Assembly (NCBI GenBank): GCA_902779395.1 | Contig: CACZBK010000001.1 | Location: 1-64,000, forward strand | Length of the DNA stretch: 64,000 bases | Origin: an uncultured Lachnospiraceae bacterium | GTDB taxonomy: Bacteria > Bacillota > Clostridia > Lachnospirales > Lachnospiraceae | Reading direction: 5' to 3' | Program-made: the position numbers and the translations under genes | The notes under the pieces: model-generated | Told to the model about the DNA's origin: nothing | The model's input: the letters and a program-made list of their open reading frames with translations, nothing else | Databases searched by the model: none | In this document: piece by piece, positions 8,822 to 17,422 of the stretch | Position numbering within the stretch: the first letter of the stretch is position 1 | How the letters are laid out: the number at the start of each line of letters is the position of its first letter

Positions 8822-10521
8822 CACTCTATCACATATACCTCCAGGTTTCCCGGAAGCTCCTTATCAAACTTCAGGCCTGTTCCGAAGACTTTTCCAAGAT
8901 AGGCATCAACTATTTCGGGCTCTATCCCGTCACCCCTTCTGAATACCATCCGGGCTCCGCTTTTTTTAAAAACTTCGGATCTGTCTGCATATCCGAATGC
9001 CTTAAGCTTCTTATCCTGAAGCGGACTCATATACTGCCATCCACCCATGAGGATACAGTTTTCAGTCCGGTCCGTATCAAAGACAAAAGCCGTATCGTCA
9101 ACCAGAGCATAAGTCTCAGCCACGAACAGCTGATCGGCATACTCAGCCATATAAGAGTATACCACATCATCCTCATTATTTACAGTTATTTGTTTCTCAT
9201 AGACCGTATTAAGATCCGCTGCCACATTGAATGCCTGTGACAATACTATGGTAAGTATGGCCCCTTCTATGGCCCAGTATGCCTGTCTTTGCAAAAGAGT
9301 ATAACGCTGCACCATTCCTCCGATCATAAAGCACTGAGCCATAAACAGTGACACGGTTACACGTTCCGGAGCTCTTCCTTTCCATAAAAGAAATGCATGG
9401 ATGCCCAGCCCGGTCACAAAACATCCCAGTAAAAAAAGTACTCCCCAGCCTTTACCCCTGTATAATGAATTACTGATCGCCAGTGCATACATCAATAGCA
9501 AACCATAAGCATAGACCAGTTCTTTTCCATCGCTCAGAAGATAAATCCTTTCCAAAGATCTAAGGACATCCTTAAGCCTTTCGGCTCCCTCCGGCTGCCT
9601 GCCCTCCTCACGGTAACCGGCCATGGCATAAAGCGTTGCGGTATCCGCTCCTATTACAGGCAGCAGATCATATTCCCTGAAAAATACATAATCGTCCTCT
9701 GATACGCCTGCATCCGAATAATGCTTTCTGGCCGCACTGCTCTCCCATACACCGGTATAATCATAAAGCTGCGTTCTTGCATCATTCAGCTTAAGATATT
9801 CCCGCCAGTGTGCACCTGCATAAGCAAGGGAATTGATGATAATGAGTATTCCAAGCGAAATAACAAAGACCGACAGCGGTTTTATAAGTTCACGGCGTCT
9901 ATCCTTATCCTCAAGAAAAGAAAGCAGGATCACCGCTGCCGCAAAGGGAAGCAGCATAAGAAAAACCTGCTGCCTTACCTGCTGGCATATCAGAAAAAGT
10001 ATCAGTCCTCCCGTGATCTCATGATCCATCATAAGCCATAGCCCGCCTGCCGCAAACACTGCGGCGGCAAGAGTATAATGAGGCATGATGATAACAGGAT
10101 ACAGATACCACAGATAAAGCCCTGAAAGCATGCAAAGCCCCAGTACTTTTATGAGCATGATCTTTTCGCTCTTCATGACTTTCAGTGAGATCAGAAGAAA
10201 AACCACTGCCGGAGCCAGACACAGAAACAATCCGTACCAGGGGACAAACGGCAGCACCGTATACAGAAGAGCCAGCACAGCCGAAAGTACCGCTCCCATA
10301 TATACGGTATGCAGATCGGGATTTCCGCTGTAGGCACCGGAAAGAATATCCCTTATCTGAAGATCATCATTAAGGGCATATACCGGTTTCTTTGAAAAAA
10401 AAGGTATCAGCACAAAGAGCAGCGTAAGAAATACCGGAACCAGAACAGATATAAGCCTGCCTTTCCCGTCAGTTTCCGTATCCTGAGTCAGGTCCTTATC
10501 TTCGACTTCTTCGGTACTCAT
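8821..10521 (-). CDS. Polytopic membrane protein of unknown function, GT-C-like architecture
   Basis: 566 residues with an acidic cytosolic N-terminus (about 20 residues), roughly ten to twelve hydrophobic helices between residues 25 and 440, and an extracytosolic C-terminal domain of about 130 residues. After the first helix comes ALNDDLQIRDILSGAYSG, an acidic first external loop like the metal-site loop of GT-C glycosyltransferases. I do not recognise a named family. Its place beside GT2 enzymes that could make polyprenyl-phosphate sugars supports a GT-C-like transferase, but O-antigen polymerase is an alternative. It overlaps the aminotransferase upstream by four bases and the GNAT downstream by one. 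Confidence 0.6.
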   Translation of the reverse strand: MSTEEVEDKDLTQDTETDGKGRLISVLVPVFLTLLFVLIPFFSKKPVYALNDDLQIRDILSGAYSGNPDLHTVYMGAVLSAVLALLYTVLPFVPWYGLFLCLAPAVVFLLISLKVMKSEKIMLIKVLGLCMLSGLYLWYLYPVIIMPHYTLAAAVFAAGGLWLMMDHEITGGLILFLICQQVRQQVFLMLLPFAAAVILLSFLEDKDRRRELIKPLSVFVISLGILIIINSLAYAGAHWREYLKLNDARTQLYDYTGVWESSAARKHYSDAGVSEDDYVFFREYDLLPVIGADTATLYAMAGYREEGRQPEGAERLKDVLRSLERIYLLSDGKELVYAYGLLLMYALAISNSLYRGKGWGVLFLLGCFVTGLGIHAFLLWKGRAPERVTVSLFMAQCFMIGGMVQRYTLLQRQAYWAIEGAILTIVLSQAFNVAADLNTVYEKQITVNNEDDVVYSYMAEYADQLFVAETYALVDDTAFVFDTDRTENCILMGGWQYMSPLQDKKLKAFGYADRSEVFKKSGARMVFRRGDGIEPEIVDAYLGKVFGTGLKFDKELPGNLEVYVIE

Positions 10522-11654
10522 TTTTTCGCGTAGAACTCCTTTACGCTCTCGATTATGTACATATTATCATCCTCAGAAAGACCATAATACAGAGGCAGAC
10601 GAAGCAGCCTGTCGCTCTCTCCGGTCGTATACCTGTCTTCTCCCGCAAAACGGCTGTATTTCTTTCCTGCCGGCGATGAATGCAAAGGAACATAATGCGA
10701 TACTGCCAGGATATCCTTCGATGCCAGGTATGCTTTTAATGCCGTACGTTCCGAAAGATCTTTTGTCTTTATATAAAACATATGGGCATTGTGCACACAG
10801 CCCTCGGGTATCACTGGAAGCTCTATCCTTTCCGTATCCGCTAAGATCTTCAGTTCCTTATAATATGTATTCCATATCTTTAATCTGGCATTATTTATAT
10901 CATCTGCGATCTCCAGCTGGGCATAGAGATAAGCCGCGTTCATATCGCTGGGAAGATAAGAACTTCCGGCTTCCTGCCAGGTATATTTATCTACCTGGCC
11001 GCGATAGAACCGGCTCCTGTCAGTACCTTTTTCCCGGACTATCTCCGCCATATCCGCATATCTTTCGTCCTTCAGAAGAAGTGCACCGCCTTCTCCCATA
11101 CTGTAATTTTTCGTCTCATGGAAAGAAAAACATCCCATATCACCTATCGAGCCCAGTGCCCTGCCTTTATAAGACGCCATTATTCCCTGCGCAGCATCTT
11201 CCACAACATAAAGGGAATGCTTTTTTGCTATATCCATTATAGTATCCATCTCACAGGATACCCCTGCATAATGAACAGGTACTATAGCCCTGGTCTTTTC
11301 GGTTATGGCTTCCTCTATAAGCTTTTCGTCTATGTTCATGGTATCCGGCCGGATATCCACAAATACAGCCGTAGCACCGCGCAGAACAAATGCGTCAGCC
11401 GTAGAAACAAATGTATAAGAAGGCATTATAACCTCATCGCCCTCTTTTATCCCGAGCAAAAGCGCTGCCATTTCCGTGGCATGTGTACATGAAGTTGTAA
11501 GAAGAGCCCTGTACACACCTGTACGCTTTTCTATCCATTCATTGCATTTTTTTGTAAACGCCCCATCTCCGCAGATCTTCTCAGCAGCGATGCATTCCTT
11601 TATATATTCCAGCTCCCTGCCCGTATGTGGGGGAACATTAAAATTGATCCTCAT
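10518..11654 (-). CDS. wecE: dTDP-4-amino-4,6-dideoxygalactose transaminase-like (WecE/RffA) aminotransferase
   Basis: A 378-residue PLP-dependent sugar-nucleotide aminotransferase of the DegT/DnrJ/EryC1 family. It opens INFNVPPHTGRELEYI then CGDGAFTKKCNEW, the WecE/RffA signature. Further motifs are TTSCTHATEMAALLL, MPSYTFVSTADAF, VVEDAAQGIMA and CFSFHETKNYSMGEGGAL, where the Lys in ETKN forms the Schiff base. The known reaction adds an amino group to C4 of dTDP-4-keto-6-deoxyglucose. No RmlA or RmlB is in the window, so the keto sugar must come from elsewhere, or the enzyme may instead take the PseB product made by this operon. Length is normal. The gap to the upstream gene is two bases. 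Confidence 0.85.
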   Translation of the reverse strand: MRINFNVPPHTGRELEYIKECIAAEKICGDGAFTKKCNEWIEKRTGVYRALLTTSCTHATEMAALLLGIKEGDEVIMPSYTFVSTADAFVLRGATAVFVDIRPDTMNIDEKLIEEAITEKTRAIVPVHYAGVSCEMDTIMDIAKKHSLYVVEDAAQGIMASYKGRALGSIGDMGCFSFHETKNYSMGEGGALLLKDERYADMAEIVREKGTDRSRFYRGQVDKYTWQEAGSSYLPSDMNAAYLYAQLEIADDINNARLKIWNTYYKELKILADTERIELPVIPEGCVHNAHMFYIKTKDLSERTALKAYLASKDILAVSHYVPLHSSPAGKKYSRFAGEDRYTTGESDRLLRLPLYYGLSEDDNMYIIESVKEFYAKK

Positions 11655-11656
11655 GA

Positions 11657-13378
11657 TTATCTCCTTTCAAAAAGAACGAAACCGTCCCTGTCATAAGTCT
11701 TTTCATACCCGTTATTATATAGAAATCCACGTAAATATAAAAGCTTTTTATCCGCATCACTATCCGGAATCTCTGAAGCCTCCTTAGTAATTATGCAGAC
11801 CCCCTTTCCGCTCACCGCCAAAAGCTCTGTTTCATAGCGTTCCGCCGGGTAGCTTTCCAGATCGGGCCACGCCGTTGAAACAGGAGGTTTGAGATCAAGA
11901 ATGTAGTTAAAACCGGGGATATCCCCGTAAGTCAGCAGCCATTCCCCTCCCGCAGCCTCAGCAACATCGCATATTCCCCTTACAGCTGCAGCATTCACCC
12001 CGGATGTCTTCATCCCTTTAAGCCTCTGCGGCCCTTCAGCTCCTATCCGTACATCCCTTTTAGTACCGTCTGTACCATCCTTAAAGGCAAAATTCATATG
12101 AAACAAAATACTCTGTATCAAAAGCAGTAAAAACAACGCTGTTCCCATGGATGCAAGAGGAAAACACCAGAATCTCTTTTTACCTCTGCTGTGTATCAAT
12201 CCCGAAAAAAGATGAACTCCCACAGGCATCAGAAGATACATATCATTAATGCAGGAATACAGATGATTATTGCTGCCGAAAGGAATGATAAGCTGGCTTA
12301 CGAGCGCCAGTAACGCCAATCCCTTTTCTTCTGCCTTAAATCTTCTGTCCGTAAGTACCCACACATCAAGTAAAAGCAGAAAGACCAGCATGACAACACT
12401 TATGCGGAATATACTTCCCACGTTATAATACTTAATATCAAATATGCCGTTTCTGTAAAAATATACAAAAAGGAGAAGTATTCCCATACAATACAATATC
12501 TTTGCCGCTGTTTTCAGCTTATCCTTAAGCAGATAAAACATAATACTTCCGGCCAGGATACCTGCTGCCGGCAGCATTACATAAAGCAGATTTCCGAAAT
12601 AATTATCGGCTGTTGCCGACAGCATATCCCATAAGGTGTAACCGCCCTCTCCGCTGCTTCCTCCCAACAGATCACCTATCCATGAAGCCATGCGCATAAA
12701 CCCTTCGGTACCGCCGCTTAAAAGCATAAATATCAGCCCGAAAGCTGCACCTGCCAGATATCCGCCTATGCAGCTCAGAACATCGGCAGGAAGTTTTTTC
12801 GTTTTTCCGGCCCTGAAATCCTCATAAAAAACATAGCTTATCAACGCACAATGCGTGAGATTAGATATACGCACAAAAAGCCCCAGTCCTAGCACCAGGC
12901 CGGCCAGAGCCATGATACGCCGGTCTCTTTTAATCATGGCATGATACAGGATCAGCGCGCCGGCCGTAAGCGCAAGATAACTTAAATGCTGATATAATAT
13001 CACCGACGGACTCCAGCACAGACCAAGAGCCAGAATCAGCGCGGGAAACAGAAGATACGGATGTATCCGGTCTTTAAGCATAAAATACACCAGAACAGCT
13101 GTGGAAGCAGGAACAAGGCTGCATAGGAGCTTAAGCCATATAAGCCTGCCACCTCCAATGATAAAAAAGAACCGCCCGGTCAGATTTGCAAGAAATGTTG
13201 CAAAATGCCAGCTGCTTGAATCGGTATTGAAAAAAGCATAATTTGTTGCCGCATACATGGTATCCGACAGATCTGTTCCCTGATCGGATCCGATAAGGGC
13301 AAATAAAAAAAGCAGCAGGGGAAAGACCACGGTGCTTAAAGACCTGTTTACTCCTGTAGCTTTTCTTTCAGTACTCAA
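11657..13378 (-). CDS. Polytopic membrane protein of unknown function, GT-C-like architecture
   Basis: 573 residues: a short positive N-terminus, about a dozen hydrophobic helices between residues 15 and 435, then a soluble domain of about 130 residues at the C-terminus containing DIPGFNYILDLKPPVSTAWPDLES. The first external loop is GSDQGTDLSDTMYAATNYAF, acidic as in GT-C transferases, followed by a cluster WHFATFLANLTGRFFF. I do not recognise a family by sequence. The layout resembles the other large membrane protein of this operon (8.8-10.5 kb) although the two sequences are not obviously similar. A polyprenyl-phosphate-dependent transferase is the best guess. It overlaps the upstream epimerase by four bases. 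Confidence 0.6.
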   Translation of the reverse strand: MSTERKATGVNRSLSTVVFPLLLFLFALIGSDQGTDLSDTMYAATNYAFFNTDSSSWHFATFLANLTGRFFFIIGGGRLIWLKLLCSLVPASTAVLVYFMLKDRIHPYLLFPALILALGLCWSPSVILYQHLSYLALTAGALILYHAMIKRDRRIMALAGLVLGLGLFVRISNLTHCALISYVFYEDFRAGKTKKLPADVLSCIGGYLAGAAFGLIFMLLSGGTEGFMRMASWIGDLLGGSSGEGGYTLWDMLSATADNYFGNLLYVMLPAAGILAGSIMFYLLKDKLKTAAKILYCMGILLLFVYFYRNGIFDIKYYNVGSIFRISVVMLVFLLLLDVWVLTDRRFKAEEKGLALLALVSQLIIPFGSNNHLYSCINDMYLLMPVGVHLFSGLIHSRGKKRFWCFPLASMGTALFLLLLIQSILFHMNFAFKDGTDGTKRDVRIGAEGPQRLKGMKTSGVNAAAVRGICDVAEAAGGEWLLTYGDIPGFNYILDLKPPVSTAWPDLESYPAERYETELLAVSGKGVCIITKEASEIPDSDADKKLLYLRGFLYNNGYEKTYDRDGFVLFERR

Positions 13379-14463
13379 GACAGATAAAACTCCTTATACC
13401 ATGTGGCAAAAGCTCTAAGTCCGCTTTTAAGATCCGTAGACGGCCTGTAGCCGAAATCCCGTTCAAGGGCAGAAGTATCGGCAAAAGTCACAGCCACATC
13501 TCCCGGCTGCATAGGCAGCAGTTCCTGATGCTCCTTCAGCTCAAAATCCTTATCAAGCACGCCGGCTTCTTTGAGTTCATCGGCAAGCACACCGATAAAC
13601 TCCATAAGATCCACGGGTTTTGAATTGCCTATGTTATATATTGCATATGGGGCAAGAGGCAGCCCGTCCTCACCCTTCTTCTTATCCGGAGCCCCCTGCA
13701 TCACCCTTATCACACCTTCGACCACATCATCAACATAAGTAAAATCCCGCTTCAGATCGCCGTGATTGAATATCTTTATCTTGCCGCCTTTTCTTAAAAT
13801 ATCGGTAAACCCGAAATATGCCATATCCGGCCTACCTGCCGGCCCGTATACTGTAAAGAAGCGAAGAGCGGTTGAAGGGATCTCATAAAGCTTACTGTAA
13901 GCATGTGCAAGCAGCTCATCGCTCTTTTTGGTAGCGGCATACAGTGAAACAGGATGCTCCGCGGGAGCATCTACCCTGTACGGGATATCTTTCAAATCCC
14001 CGTATATCGAAGATGATGAGGCATACACCAGATGTTCCACACCACCGTCCTTTTTCTCCAGACTGTGACGGCATGCCTCAAGGATACGGTAAAAGCCCAT
14101 AACATTGGCTTCCATATACGCATCAGGATTCTCTATCGAATAGCGTACTCCGGCCTGAGCAGCAAGATTTACCACAAGCTTTATGTCATAACGCGAAAAG
14201 ATATCTTTAATAAAATCTTCATCCGCTATGCTCTTTCTGTAAAACACCCAATCTGAAGAAGAATCTTCTGCAGCCTTCTCGATCTGCGTGATGCGGTATT
14301 CTTTTAAAGCCACATCATAGTAATCGTTCATGTTATCAACGCCTATCACGAGCATATTCTTATGCTCATCACTTTTAAGGAGTCTGAGAACGAGATTAGA
14401 TCCTATAAAGCCTCCCGCCCCGGTCACAAGTATGCATTTTCCGGATAAGCCTATGCTTTTCAT
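13375..14463 (-). CDS. UDP-glucuronate 4-epimerase-like NAD-dependent epimerase (CapI type)
   Basis: A 362-residue extended short-chain dehydrogenase. NAD loop GAGGFIGSNLVLRLL, then GVDNMNDYYDVALKEYR, a signature of UDP-GlcA 4-epimerases (CapI/LpsL). AAQAGVRYSIENPDAYMEANVMGF, SSSSIYGD and YAATKKSDEL give the catalytic Ser/Tyr/Lys set, and RFFTVYGPAGRPDMAYFGFT matches the same subgroup. It should interconvert UDP-GlcA and UDP-GalA, or with relaxed specificity the N-acetylated uronates made by the TviB/TviC pair. It overlaps both neighbours by four bases (ATGA), so it is a mid-operon gene with coupled translation. Confidence 0.83.
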   Translation of the reverse strand: MKSIGLSGKCILVTGAGGFIGSNLVLRLLKSDEHKNMLVIGVDNMNDYYDVALKEYRITQIEKAAEDSSSDWVFYRKSIADEDFIKDIFSRYDIKLVVNLAAQAGVRYSIENPDAYMEANVMGFYRILEACRHSLEKKDGGVEHLVYASSSSIYGDLKDIPYRVDAPAEHPVSLYAATKKSDELLAHAYSKLYEIPSTALRFFTVYGPAGRPDMAYFGFTDILRKGGKIKIFNHGDLKRDFTYVDDVVEGVIRVMQGAPDKKKGEDGLPLAPYAIYNIGNSKPVDLMEFIGVLADELKEAGVLDKDFELKEHQELLPMQPGDVAVTFADTSALERDFGYRPSTDLKSGLRAFATWYKEFYLS

Positions 14464-16361
14464 TCTTCCTTCTTATCCTTTTCCTTCGCAGGTGCCTTGA
14501 ATATCCAAAGCTTGCTGAGTATATAGTTAACGATAATGACCACTATGCTGGCTATAAGTATCTTAACCAGCTTATCATTCCACTTAAGAAGCGTAACGCC
14601 CACAAACATTATCAGTTCTTCCAGGCCGAAAGAGAAAAGTCTTGCAGCCACAAACTCCAGAAATTCTTTCATGACCGGCTTAAATCCTGTCTTCTCACTG
14701 TGGAATACAAATATCCTGTTTATCACATATGCGAATACCACAGTGATGGTCCAGCTCACCGCATTTCCGATGAGCACCCGCATATTCTCTTCCAGGAACG
14801 CAAAAACATAATCCGCAAAGATTATATAAGTGACCCAGCTGACCACGGTAGCCACAAATCCGGCTATCAGATAATCCCATACTTCCTTCTTTGCATAATA
14901 GATCCCAAGTGCCCAGTCACAAAGATCCTCTATCACATTGAAAGTGACGGTACGAAGCAGATCCGCTATACAGCATACAAAGAATACCGCGGACACGGTA
15001 CCTAAAAGATGCAGCGGGCGGAGCATGCCTTCCGGTGCGGACACATTAAACCATCCCGGCCATACATCTGCCAGATACAGATGTGCATGTATCAGATATA
15101 CACCGAAAGTAAAAGATGCGATCTTTGTGATCACTGCTGCCGCCTTGCCTTTTACTGGCTTCATGTTCACAAACAGCATAAACAGTCCGATGCTTGAAAG
15201 AAGTACAAGAAGATGATTATAATCATCTACCAGCAGGGATGCATTTACAAAATGCAGGCCCTTTAATTCACCGTTCTCCAAAGGATACATCAGCAGTATG
15301 CAGGGTATGACCATAAGCGCGGAAAGTACGTACCATAAGAACGATGATGATCTTTTCTTGCAGAACGGCAGGCCGTATAAACGTATATACGCTGCCAGTA
15401 CGTAAAGAGTCACAAACCACTGCAGACTCAGACCGTGATCCTCAAGTCCCAGCATATGTATGGGAAATACACTCTTAAATACACAGCTCAGCACCAGCAG
15501 GCATATAAGGATAAAACCATGCTGAAGCTTATTAAGTGCCTTAAAGCCGCGCCCCAGGAACGGAGCTATGAGCATAAGCATCATATACGATGTGGCAAAC
15601 CAGTAATGACCATTACTTACAGGGAACAGGATATACTGTATCTCATACAGATTTGCATGCTCTTTCAGATCCGCTATCCCGAAAACAAAGCATGTTATCG
15701 CTACTATCACGCTGTAGAAGAAGATCTCCAGCCAGAGTTTAATGAATTTACGCAGTGAAAACCTGACATCCACGGAGTAATATCCGCTTATCATGACATA
15801 GACATTTACGGATGCAAAACAAAGTGCTTCCACCATCCAGAAGCCCAGATTAGCTGCTGAGCTGTCTTCGGAAAGAGGCTTTAGAAGTCCCCCGTTTCCA
15901 AGATAATGCATGGTGATGATCATGAACATCGCAAGGATACGAAGGAACTCGAAGCGCGCATCCCTTTCTTTCACAGGAACGGCCTTTGTTTTATATTCCG
16001 GCTGGTTTACTACCTCCAGCCTCTTGTATTTATCCTTAAGCTTTTCTTTAAGAGCCGCAAACATCTCAGCTTCCAGGCCGCTGTCTCGAAACTCCCGGGA
16101 TACACTCAAAGATACAAGTCCAAGCCCCTCCTCATCCTCTGAAGGTATGACACGCACCTCACCCAGTGCCATGAAGAAATCCATATATACGAAACTGTCG
16201 GTCTCTTCGTCCGCGATCAGCGCTTCAAACCATGCACGGTCATTTTCGTGATCATCTTCTTCGAGTCCGAAGGATGATCTCCTTAACGATTCATCCTTAA
16301 GCCAGTTTAAATATCTGCCACGGTCTGTGGGCAGGGTTTTTCTCAGATAATGATGATCCAT
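14460..16361 (-). CDS. Three-domain fusion: GNAT-like, acyltransferase-3 and GtrA
   Basis: 633 residues with three recognisable parts. Residues 1-115 resemble a GNAT domain (LRKTLPTDRGRYLNWLKD, WFEALIAD, then VSREFRDSGLEAEMFAAL where the acetyl-CoA loop would be), but the usual GxG is degenerate (GLE). Residues about 133-470 form a ten-helix acyltransferase-3 domain starting RFEFLRILAMFMIITMHYLG with VMISGYYSV, typical of OafA-like sugar O-acetyltransferases. Residues about 494-622 form a four-helix GtrA domain (YLIAGFVATVVSW, AYVINRIFVF, NYILSKLWIF), associated with flipping polyprenyl-linked sugars. The C-terminus is Lys-rich. Its partner may be the GtrB-like GT2 at 7.4 kb. The gene follows pseB by 13 bases and overlaps the next gene by four. 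Confidence 0.8.
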   Translation of the reverse strand: MDHHYLRKTLPTDRGRYLNWLKDESLRRSSFGLEEDDHENDRAWFEALIADEETDSFVYMDFFMALGEVRVIPSEDEEGLGLVSLSVSREFRDSGLEAEMFAALKEKLKDKYKRLEVVNQPEYKTKAVPVKERDARFEFLRILAMFMIITMHYLGNGGLLKPLSEDSSAANLGFWMVEALCFASVNVYVMISGYYSVDVRFSLRKFIKLWLEIFFYSVIVAITCFVFGIADLKEHANLYEIQYILFPVSNGHYWFATSYMMLMLIAPFLGRGFKALNKLQHGFILICLLVLSCVFKSVFPIHMLGLEDHGLSLQWFVTLYVLAAYIRLYGLPFCKKRSSSFLWYVLSALMVIPCILLMYPLENGELKGLHFVNASLLVDDYNHLLVLLSSIGLFMLFVNMKPVKGKAAAVITKIASFTFGVYLIHAHLYLADVWPGWFNVSAPEGMLRPLHLLGTVSAVFFVCCIADLLRTVTFNVIEDLCDWALGIYYAKKEVWDYLIAGFVATVVSWVTYIIFADYVFAFLEENMRVLIGNAVSWTITVVFAYVINRIFVFHSEKTGFKPVMKEFLEFVAARLFSFGLEELIMFVGVTLLKWNDKLVKILIASIVVIIVNYILSKLWIFKAPAKEKDKKEE

Positions 16362-16374
16362 CCCTGCTCCTTTA

Positions 16375-17361
16375 TCACACCGTCTTTAATAACTCTTTTA
16401 TCTGTTCCACATTAAGCCACTCGGTATTATTACCGGAACTGTAGGAAAAACCATCCGGTACTTTTTTACCGCTGGGAACGATCTGTCTTTTCTCGCTCCA
16501 TACCATCTGGGGATATACGATAAAGTGCTTTTCATATTCATAGGTAGTCAGTGAATCCTCAACGGTCACCATGATCTCGTGAAGCTTTTCGCCTCCCCTG
16601 TTGCCTATCTCGGGCTTTTCACAGCCGGGAAGCATAGCCTCTGCCAGATCGGTTATCTTAAAGGAAGGGATCTTGCTTATGAAAGTCTCGCCGCCTACGC
16701 TCTCTTCAAGAGCTTTTAACACCAGCTCAACTCCCTGTTCCAGGGATATCCAGAAACGTGTCATGCGGTAGTCTGTGATGGGCAGCTTAGTCTCGCCTCT
16801 CTCGATCATACTTTTGAAAAGAGGGATCACAGAGCCCCTGCTGCCGGCCACGTTACCGTAGCGCACTATGGAGAACGCCAGATCGCCTGAACCGGCATAA
16901 GCATTCGCCGCAATAAAGAGCTTATCGCTGACCAGCTTGGTGCCGCCGTAAAGGTTTACGGGATTAACTGCCTTATCTGTAGAAAGCGCCACCACTTTCT
17001 GCACGTCCGAATCAAGTGCAGCTTCTATAACATTCATGGCGCCGTGGATATTGGTCTTTATCGCCTCATTGGGATTGTATTCACAGGCCGGTACCTGCTT
17101 TAAAGCTGCAGCATGTACGATATAATCCACGCCCTTAAGGGCACGGCGCATACGGTCAAGGTCTCTTACATCACCTATAAAGAAACGCAGCCTGTCGGCA
17201 TATTCCTTAAATTCGTTCTGCATCACAAACTGCTTATATTCATCTCTGGAATAAACTATTATCTTTTTAACATTCGTACGGGTCAGTGCATAACGCGCAA
17301 AGCACTTTCCGAAGGAACCTGTACCTCCGGTGACCAGTACGGTTTTTCCGTCAAGAACCAT
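16375..17361 (-). CDS. pseB: UDP-N-acetylglucosamine 4,6-dehydratase (inverting), PseB-like
   Basis: A 328-residue short-chain dehydrogenase of the CapD/FlaA1 group without membrane helices. NAD loop VTGGTGSFGKCFARYAL, then YSRDEYKQFVMQNEF (the KQ..M/NEF region is diagnostic of PseB), DVRDLDRM, VHAAALKQVPACEYNPNEA, and STDKAVNPVNLYGGTKL with the catalytic Thr/Asp/Lys and Tyr-x3-Lys. PseB converts UDP-GlcNAc to a 4-keto-6-deoxy-L-arabino-hexose derivative, the first step toward pseudaminic acid and related sugars. No PseC, PseI or PseF homologue is seen, so the product is probably another deoxy amino sugar. First gene of the polysaccharide operon, with GAGGAG before its ATG and a promoter just upstream. 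Confidence 0.88.
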   Translation of the reverse strand: MVLDGKTVLVTGGTGSFGKCFARYALTRTNVKKIIVYSRDEYKQFVMQNEFKEYADRLRFFIGDVRDLDRMRRALKGVDYIVHAAALKQVPACEYNPNEAIKTNIHGAMNVIEAALDSDVQKVVALSTDKAVNPVNLYGGTKLVSDKLFIAANAYAGSGDLAFSIVRYGNVAGSRGSVIPLFKSMIERGETKLPITDYRMTRFWISLEQGVELVLKALEESVGGETFISKIPSFKITDLAEAMLPGCEKPEIGNRGGEKLHEIMVTVEDSLTTYEYEKHFIVYPQMVWSEKRQIVPSGKKVPDGFSYSSGNNTEWLNVEQIKELLKTV

Positions 17362-17393
17362 GATATAACTCCTCTCAAAAAATTATGTCAACC

Positions 17394-17422
17394 ATTATAA
17401 CAATTATAAACACACTTTACAA
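17394..17422 (-). promoter_or_regulatory. Sigma-A-type promoter of the polysaccharide operon
   Basis: On the minus strand TTGTAA, a 17-base spacer and a perfect TATAAT lie 33 bases before the pseB start. The -35 box overlaps the last codon and stop of glf, so the polysaccharide operon has its own promoter rather than depending only on read-through from clpS-clpA-glf. The predicted start gives a leader of about 25 bases. Confidence 0.7.
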
